This document shows positions 18,817-20,983 of a stretch of 20,983 bases of DNA, piece after piece. Below the pieces are notes generated by a model. It saw only the letters and a program-made list of their open reading frames with translations. It ran no database searches and was not told where the DNA came from. This DNA is from Periconia sp. R9002 (lineage: Eukaryota; Ascomycota; Dothideomycetes; Pleosporales; Periconiaceae): NCBI GenBank assembly GCA_023627715.1, contig JAMAHW010000190.1, positions 1 to 20,983 of the forward strand. Reading direction: 5' to 3'. The position numbers and the translations under genes were made by a program. Numbering within the stretch: position 1 is the first letter of the stretch; the number at the start of each line of letters is the position of its first letter.

Positions 18817-20905
18817 TATTATAACTTATATATTACTATAAGCGTAGTATTACTTTTATAGATAATATCTAGTATTTTTATAGGTATAAAAATTAACTAA
18901 AGCTTAATATTTAGTAGTATACTAAGAATTTTTAAAGAAGTAAGTAATAATAATATTAATTATAATTAGAATATTAATAAGGTAGAGTGCTATAATTTTA
19001 CTAAATTAGCTTAGATATAGACGCTACTATTTTATATAGTATATACGCTAAGATAATAATATAGATAGTACTACTAATTTATCTATTTATTATATAAATA
19101 AATCTATTATATATTTAATAGTATAGTAAGAATAAATATAGCCTAAGGAAACTTAGTAAGTATATTATATAAATTATATAAAATAATTAATCTATATTTT
19201 AATAATACTAATTTTATTCTAAAAAGCTCTATTTAAGTACTTCTATTAAATACTATAAGTTATTTTTATAATATTTTACCTACTAAGCGTAGTCTCTAAG
19301 GCTTATTATTATTAAAATAATTATTTATATTTCCGCCCTATTTCTAATACTATATCTAATAATCTAGTTTTATAAGAGGTTTTAGATAAGTAGATTTAAT
19401 AGCGTAAAAATTTTTAAGCTTATAAGAACTATTTTTAAAATTAGCTACGTTATACTACTTTAAATTATTTATATATTCTACCTATTTAATATAATACTAT
19501 AGCTTTCTATAATAGATATAAGCTTTAAGTATCTTTTTTATTTTATATTTAATATCCTACTCTATAATATTATAGTTATAGTTTTACTTATATTTATATA
19601 AGTAAATAAAGTATATAGTTAATTTTAAACGTTTACTTATTACTAGATATTAGGCGTTTTTATTACTACTATTATAGCTTAAGTAGGTATTAGTATTATA
19701 GCTACTACGCTTTACTACTAAAAGAGGCTTTAAAGCTTTAAGCTAGTTAAGTTTACTATAGATAGAAGATAGCTTATATTATTTTACTAAGTATTTAGTA
19801 TAGTTAAAGCGCTAATTTAATATTATACTTAATATTTAGCTATACTACTTAGTTAGTAGAGAGCGTTTTTACTTCTATATTAGTAGTATTATATAGTAGC
19901 TACTATTATTTTTAGCGTTATTAGGCTTACTACTATTACTACTACTACTTATAATTTTATATAGAAAGGACTTACTTTACTAATATTAGATAGATTAAAC
20001 GCTTATAATAGTATAAGCTTACTTTCTACTATTCTTCTATATAGTTACTATAGCTAATATATTTTAGCTTTTAAAAGAGTATAGCTAGTAGTTTATACTA
20101 GCTATTTAGTACTTATTACTAATAACCTAGTTAGTAGTACTAGTATAACTTTATAATATAAAGCTTTACTAGCCTAAGCTTCTACTATATTAATTTTATC
20201 TAATATAATACTTTTTATATTTATAGAACGCTTTTTACTATAACACTTTTAGGCTAGATTATATAACTTTTTTAGCTAGGTATCTATCTATATATCTATA
20301 TTATCTTTTCTTAGCTAGTTTTTATTAATTCCTAATTTAGATTAGCTATCTTTAATAATAACTATATTATTTTTATAGTATTAAGAATTATACTTTAAAA
20401 GCTATTTTTAGAGAATTAAACTAACTTAAGCTTTTATTATATAAGTCTTTCTATATTAAAGTTAGAATAAATTACTTAGGTACTATACTTTAGCCTTTAT
20501 TTTTAGAAAAGAGGGTATTATTATATAAAAGAAGATTATTACCTACTTTATATATATTATTAAGCTAGTAGTTAGATTTATTAACTATATAGGTATTAGT
20601 TATTATATAATACTAGAATATATATAATTTTTTATTTACTTAAGGGGCGCTTACTTAAATATATTAAATTAATAACTTTAGCTCTAAATAGTTTACGCGT
20701 AGAATTCCTTTTACTCTTTTATTTAGTATTTAGTCTAGACTTAGTATTTAGAATTCTATTATAATTAAAGTATATATCTTTTTTAGTTAACGTTATTTTA
20801 GAAAGTTTACTTTATTTAGGCTCTAAAAGTTTATTATATAAAATAAACTTAAGTTATAGAGTATAAAATATATAAAGAGATATTATTATAGCTACTATTA
20901 TTATA
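18817..20905. other. Unassigned RIP-mutated DNA right of the NLR
   Basis: Two kilobases without a recognised domain. A minus-strand frame around 20220-20000 is open with RIP-type stops (reads D-K-I-N-I-V-E-A-x-A-S-K-A-L-Y) and a tact-rich stretch near 19930-19955 is a short imperfect trinucleotide repeat. These may be remains of another element, but nothing could be identified. Confidence 0.4.
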
Positions 20906-20983
20906 GTGTTAAAGATGGCTAGTAGAGGGATCGTTATGTTGCAAACTGATATCAGACTAGTACCTTAGAAGGTTTATTCAAAG
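20906..20983. other. Right edge of the AT-rich block; unmutated flank begins
   Basis: From about 20907 to the end, some 77 bases contain about eight CA or TG steps, plus gatc and a TCG, whereas the preceding kilobases have only a handful. The sequence therefore escaped RIP. It is too short to show a gene; the only ATG-initiated frame, 20915-20968, is 17 codons and supports no call. Confidence 0.8.

Larger units (their letters stand above)
1..20905. other. RIP-saturated AT-rich block
   Basis: CA and TG are almost absent on both strands over the whole interval while TA is extremely common. The ancestral frames that can be read (retrotransposon pol, NLR gene) differ from their families mainly by changes explained by C-to-T or G-to-A, such as CAG or TGG to TAG, CGA to TAA, GAC to AAC and GGA to AGA. 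TGA stops are nearly missing because TG is missing; stops are TAA and TAG. CG survives mostly as ACG, CGT or GCG, while TCG and CGA are rare. This is the footprint of repeat-induced point mutation in a filamentous ascomycete. Residual CA/TG steps are thinly scattered and often sit in GTG or CAC. No RIP index was computed; the depletion was judged by reading. Confidence 0.95.

Noticed and set aside
20915..20968. Small ORF starting at ATG in the unmutated tail
   Set aside because: Seventeen codons, no recognisable product, and the window ends before context can be judged.
1..20983. Mitochondrial DNA or an AT-rich protist genome as the source
   Set aside because: Low GC alone would fit, but such genomes keep CA and TG and have open genes. 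Here CA/TG are erased and recognisable fungal nuclear genes are riddled with RIP-type stops.

Overview
The window is about 21 kb of very AT-rich DNA in which the dinucleotides CA and TG have been almost erased. By eye I count roughly 75 CA or TG steps in the first 20.9 kb, where base composition alone would predict well over a thousand. Loss of CA on both strands is the signature of repeat-induced point mutation (RIP, C-to-T at CpA) in filamentous Ascomycota (Pezizomycotina). A HET domain protein, found essentially only in those fungi, supports this. I cannot name the species. No intact protein gene is present. What remains are RIP-killed genes whose ancestral domains can still be read because the changes are nearly all C-to-T or G-to-A.

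Layout. Positions 1-1500: mutated DNA with no gene I can assign. Positions ~1500-8090: a dead Ty3/Gypsy chromodomain retrotransposon (chromovirus) on the + strand, with gag and its zinc knuckle, protease, reverse transcriptase, RNase H, integrase, a GPY/F-like region, chromodomain, polypurine tract and the start of a 3' LTR. Its protease is split by a 200-bp insertion that looks like a tRNA-derived SINE on the - strand, flanked by a 9-bp direct repeat; removing exactly 200 nt rejoins the protease frame. Positions ~8090-11098: unassigned. Positions 11099-13600: a 2.5-kb block bounded by two arrays of a 29-bp repeat in opposite orientation. Positions 13601-15946: unassigned. Positions 15947-18816: a complete but dead NLR-type gene on the + strand, HET-NB-ARC-TPR, of the kind that acts in fungal allorecognition and programmed cell death. 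Positions 18817-20905: unassigned mutated DNA. At about 20905-20915 the CA/TG depletion stops abruptly and the last ~70 bases look unmutated, so the right edge of the AT-rich block lies inside the window.

How it fits together. The SINE and the chromovirus were both present before RIP, since both carry its scars. The NLR was inactivated by the same process, either as a duplicated gene or through spread of RIP from neighbouring repeats. All three integrase catalytic residues, one reverse transcriptase Asp, the protease Asp and the NLR P-loop are changed, so nothing here should be functional as protein.
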